A program made the position numbers and the translations under genes. The notes below the pieces were generated by a model. That model saw only the letters and a list, made by a program, of their open reading frames with translations, was not told the DNA's origin and ran no database searches. A stretch of 64,000 nt of DNA from Blasia pusilla (Eukaryota > Marchantiophyta > Marchantiopsida > Blasiales). The stretch is from contig CM114272.1 of NCBI GenBank assembly GCA_050084515.1, forward strand, positions 15,004,001-15,068,000. Direction: 5' to 3'. Below are positions 59,738 through 64,000 of this stretch, piece by piece (within the stretch, counting starts at the first letter, position 1; each line of letters begins with the position of its first letter).

Positions 59738-59782
59738 GCTCAATAGGTCGAGGATGACCTGCTCAGTAGGTCGAGGATGACC
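59738..59782. repeat. 23-bp tandem duplication
   Basis: 'gctca(a/g)taggtcgaggatga' + 'cc' twice in a row. Confidence 0.93.
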
Positions 59783-61722
59783 CTTCGTTTCGGCTCATTT
59801 GGAGCCATATTGAAGACCCTACTATTTTAGGTAATGCCATTCTGAGTATATGATTGACTTTCTATTTTTGGTAAGTGGCCCTTAACCTCCTATTCAGGTC
59901 AAGAGCCAAGGAGGTGACTTGGGAGCATAGGTTCCCATGGGAGAGCTTGGGAGAAGGGAGGGGTATACCTCAAGGAGAGAGAGCTTGAGAGCTCATCTCT
60001 CTTTGTTGAACCTCTTGGCATGAGGCGGCGGAGCTATGGTCTTGCTTGCCTTGTGTGTGTAACCCAAGCTTCTCATTAGGAGAGTGGGTTTGGTTTGACA
60101 TTGAGAGAGACATGTGAGAGTGCACACATGTGAGAACTATGGTATTGTGAGAAAGATTGGATCTTATTTTACAAAGAGAGAATGAGTGAGTGAGAGAGCT
60201 TCATGGGGGAGCTCGTTGGTTGCACAATGTTTGGTGCAGGTTGGGGGACCGTGTTCCTTGCTTCATGGCTCATGGGAGTCCTCACCGGAACAAGAGTCGT
60301 GCAAGTTTGTTGTTTTGCTTTGCTGATTTTTTGTACGAGAGAGTGGCACGCGGAAGCGCTGCCCAATTTTTGATAGGAATTGAGTATGGGGGCGGATTGC
60401 TCCATGCCCGTGCTCTCGGGAGCACCATGTAGCTTGCTGATTTTTTTTGTCACATGTTTTACATTTTCGTTAGGAGAAATCAGTGCAGAAGCGTTGCCAA
60501 ATTTTATGTAGGAGAAAGAGACATTGGGCTTTACGACAGTCCCTGTCAATTTTTACCGAAATGTACGATTCCAAATATTTTTTGATATTTTCGTAGATCG
60601 TGAAGCTATGCACGCTGTGCAATAAACAATGCGCAATTTGGAGTTGTGACCAAAAAGTTATGGTCAATCTTGCAAACCTGCCATTGCTAGGCAATTTTAG
60701 GGTTAAATTGTTCAAACCCTAAACTAGCCGCGGCGCCGTCAAAGTCACCGTCAACTATCATTGTCAATGGTCCACCGTCCACCGTTGGCCGCTGCCGTTG
60801 CCTAGCGTTGCTTAGAGCCGCGTTCGGCCGTTGTCCACCCTTTGGTTGCCATTGCCGCCATTACGGAGTGGAGGGTCTTCCACGGCCACCGTTGATTCTC
60901 TGACTTGCGCCGCCACCACGTACTTTGGGTTTGGCCGCCACCGTCATCGCAGTTTCGTCATCAACCAGTGATGGCAGGTGACCTGGGATTATGGTGTTAA
61001 AGTTTTTTCATGTTGCTATGTTGTGATTGGTAGCCACTCGACGACGATCGAGTATTGTGCCATGACGCCCATAGCCACAACGCGCCGCCGATTGCCGCGC
61101 CGTGCCGCTCGTGGCCGCACCGCACCGTCTCAATCGCGAAGCCGCTCATTCACTAAGGAGAAGAGCATGTGAATTGCTGATTGAGGAGGGTATGCCGCCG
61201 AGTGCCGCACCCCATTCCGGAGTGCCGTGCCGCTTGTAGCCGTTCCGTGCTGCCAATGTTGCACCGAACCGTTGGACCTGCACCGCACATCGAGGAGGTT
61301 TGAGCAGCGTCAGCACAAGAGGAGTACGACTCGTTGATTGGAGGAGTTGTCTCCACGACCAAGTTGGGGTCGAGATTTACAGTTTCCAAGGAGCGACATC
61401 GACATTATTGTCAGGTTACCCATTCTGGTCTCTTACCCTGCCCTGCACGTGTGAGAGATTCCCGGGTATTCGGAAGTTATTTGGGATATTGGGAAGTTAT
61501 TTGGGATATTGAGTTTCGTGCGGATGCTAGAAGCATCAATGATGTATGGGTTTAGGGACATAGACCTATGTGGGATGTCCAGAGTTGAGGATGGTTTGTC
61601 GATGAGACGATAGATCATTTGATTTGCCGCACGACACACGTCTCAGTGAGAGAGTGTAGATTGAGTGCCGCATGTTTAGTTTGAGTGATTGAGGGATTAC
61701 TCGCAAGATTGAGAGTGATTGT
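59783..61722. other. 5' region of the gypsy-like element
   Basis: GC-rich, CCG-triplet-rich sequence (60720-61300) and a 20-bp tandem duplication ('gaagttatttgggatattgg', 61471-61510) lead into the gag frame. By position this is likely the LTR and leader, but LTR borders and a primer-binding site were not identified. Confidence 0.4.
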
Positions 61723-64000
61723 GTGAGAGGGGTGTCCTTTCAGGATTTTGAGAGGCGAGGTAGTGGACCTGAGAGTAGCTCTAGAGGGTTTATCCTGAGT
61801 GGTGCGAGGTTTCGAGGGTCTCCACGTGAGAGACCACCTCGATCTCCTTCAATGTCATCTTCAGACAAGAAGGAGCATGTAGAGGAGTGTGTAACGCATC
61901 CACCGTACACATTGAGTGGTCCTACCAGTTGGACGTACAAGATGGACGACCAGGGTAGAGGACCGCATAGGTTTTCGGGTGCTGTAGGCACTATAGAGCT
62001 ACACAACTTCATTGCGGAGTTTAGGAGTTGGTGTGACTCAAAGCCGGCTAGGAATTCTAGAGAGTTCAACCCGTTTACAGTATGGAATGATATGTTCCAG
62101 CATTTAGAGGGGGCGCCCATGGACAATTACCATGAGTTCTCCCATAGATATGCCTAGGAGATTGAGGCATGGGGACTCTACTATGACCCACACTATGTGT
62201 CATGGACGGAGCCGTTCCCAGATGAGGAGGAGGAGTCAGGAGCATCCACGACTTCCAAAGGCGCCCGGATGAGAGTTTGCGTTAGGCTTACACTCGCTTG
62301 CGCCGGTTGATCAACGTCTCGGGGCATGACAGAGGCTCATGCTATCCAGTCATGATACACGATGCTGGACCGGACCCTGCGGACACGGGTGCGGGAGGGG
62401 GTGCTCCTTATGAACACCTCCCCTACATTGAGAGATGTTTTTAGGACCGCCGAGAACATTGAGCGCAACATGGCGGAGGAGAGCGTAGCCACCATGGGTT
62501 CTGTGCAAGAGCAGTCACGATTGTCTGCACCACCTATGCAGTAATGTGGACTCCGAGATAGGTCGATTATGGCACCACGAGCTCAGGGAGGATATCGGGA
62601 GGCCTTGCCACAGAGACTTGCGCCTTCATATGCGGCTCAGCAGCAGCCGCCTATGATTACTTGTTGGTCATGTGGGGGAGCCCATCATCAATGCGATTCC
62701 ACTCGTTAGGGTCATGGACGTGTGCCTCAGCATGGAGGAGGAGATGGTGCTGCACCAAGAGGTTATTAGTGTGACTATTGTCACAGGTATGGTCATACAT
62801 GCGCCAGGTGTTTCAATTTACACCCCGAGTTACATCCGGACCGAGGGCCAGAGAGAGCACCAGAGCGAGTAGCCGGTCCGTGTGGGCTAGAGATCGTGCA
62901 TCAGGTGGTCCCGTTGGGGGACAAGGAGCTAGAGTTGCCCGATAGGGTGGTGGAGCTGCCCGTGGAGGAGGTAGAGTCCCACCACCTAGACGCGTCGAGG
63001 GAGACGTCGGGGGTGAGGCTGGGATGGTTGCTCAGATATAGCAGCTACAGGAGCAGATTGCCGCTATGATCCTTACCCGATGCCGGATCCGTGGCATCGA
63101 CATCATATGGAGCAGCCAGAGATATATGGAGGATCCTCGTTGGATGTGCGGGGTTGCCTAGATGGAGGCCGCGGTAGTTGTGACGCGTGGAGCAGCCGCA
63201 GAGTTGGATCCACAACAAGGGGAAGCCAGGAAACTGACTAGGCTTCCTCAGTCTTTCACGTTGTTTGAGGCGATGAGGACCCCATCGATGGGTCTTGATC
63301 AAAGTTCCTAAAGAGTTGGTGATGTTGTTAGTGTGCAGGAACGGAGGGTGATGGGAGAAGCAAGTGCGATAACTCCTATTTCAGATGCTCAGGAGGGGCA
63401 TGTGTCGAGCAAGTTGTTGGGGACAACCACCGTTGTGTACCGCGCTTCTTTATTTTTTGTATCCGATGTTATGACGTTGGGAGGTACGCCCGCCGAGGTT
63501 TTTTGGCTGGCTGCTATGCTATGTGAGCATGGAGTTGGAGTTCCTGCATCACGTTCAGAGGTGATGGACCTGCCCTTGGAGCGGATGCCCGGGCCGTCCA
63601 AGTCAGATTCATGGCAAGCTGCGGCTGCTAGGATGGTAGAGATGCCCGCTAGACCCGCGATAGAGCGTGCCATGTTTTCTCCTAGTGTTGTGTTGTTGGA
63701 TAACCGGGGAGAGGTCTTCCAGTTGGTGAGTCCTAGAGGTAGAGCTTTTAGTCCGCAGCGCGTCTTGTTGGATTCAAGAGCGCAACCCCTGATGTTGGGG
63801 AAAGCGTCATTCAGAGGATTGGGCTTGACGAGAGCCGATGTGGAGAGTTGTCCATTCCGGATACAGACATCCTTGGGTGGAGCGAGTACCACACAGTATA
63901 TCACTCGACATGAGGTCATGGTGAGGATTCACTCGGGACATCCTACAGATGAGTCCGTGGTGCGAGCCAAGGTGATAGTGACTGATGCAGAGTCCTACAA
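61723..64000 (+). pseudogene. Ty3/gypsy-type gag and protease, broken, cut by the window edge
   Basis: The gag frame (from an ATG at 61723, possibly further upstream) gives PHRFSGAVGTIELHNFIAEF and EFNPFTVWNDMFQHLEGAP, a retrotransposon gag capsid helix pattern. It hits a TAG at 62155-62157 and continues EIEAWGLYYDPHYVSW. Later come a Cys/His pair CWSCGGAHHQC (62661-62693) and a zinc knuckle CDYCHRYGHTCARC (C-x2-C-x4-H-x4-C, near 62772-62815). From 63700 a pepsin-like protease reads RVLLDSRAQPLMLGKASFRG and VMVRIHSGHP. The catalytic triplet is DSR where DSG/DTG is needed, one G-to-A change. Stops at 62155, 62542, near 62690 and 62770 show it is inactive. Reverse transcriptase would lie beyond 64000. 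Confidence 0.8.

Overview
The window looks like nuclear DNA from a green plant of the streptophyte line, most likely a non-flowering plant or a charophyte. The genes have many short exons with GT-AG introns. They encode a chalcone-isomerase-fold protein, a plant-type cytochrome b561, RAD51B, a kappa-class GST and a kelch/coiled-coil protein. Between them lie AT-rich spacers, microsatellites and decayed transposons. I cannot name the species.

Layout: (1) 1-2024, plus strand, 3' part of a chalcone isomerase family gene whose first exon runs off the left edge. (2) 2025-5195, spacer with a tandem repeat at about 4200-4510. (3) 5196-17290, a candidate 12-kb DNA transposon flanked by a 12-bp direct repeat. 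It holds two divergent, decayed genes. The minus-strand gene has a coiled coil, a ParB/sulfiredoxin-like segment (DGNHR) and a domain resembling N6-adenine/N4-cytosine DNA methyltransferases. The plus-strand gene is transposase-like, with a Cys/His finger and a C-terminal SWIM finger. Its introns and flanks carry dozens of copies of a roughly 25-bp palindrome, partly in arrays with 64- or 67-bp periods; I see none outside the element. (4) 20996-29543, minus strand, kelch-repeat plus coiled-coil gene with about 20 exons. (5) 33151-36451, minus strand, cytochrome b561, four exons. (6) 36452-46676, spacer with microsatellites, perfect hairpins and a decayed Ty3/gypsy pol. (7) 46677-51186, minus strand, a complete 11-exon RAD51B. 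(8) 51600-52280, LTR-like sequence. (9) 52816-56401, minus strand, kappa-class glutathione transferase. (10) 56402-64000, spacer and the 5' part of a decayed Ty3/gypsy gag-protease on the plus strand.

Two observations stand out. The first is the 12-kb element that pairs a SWIM-finger transposase with a ParB-like/DNA-methyltransferase-like gene and carries its own hairpin arrays. The second is that all four minus-strand host genes (kelch, b561, RAD51B, GSTK) have a different tandem repeat inside their first intron.

Exon coordinates were worked out by hand from splice consensus, phase continuity and family motifs; no alignment or database search was run.
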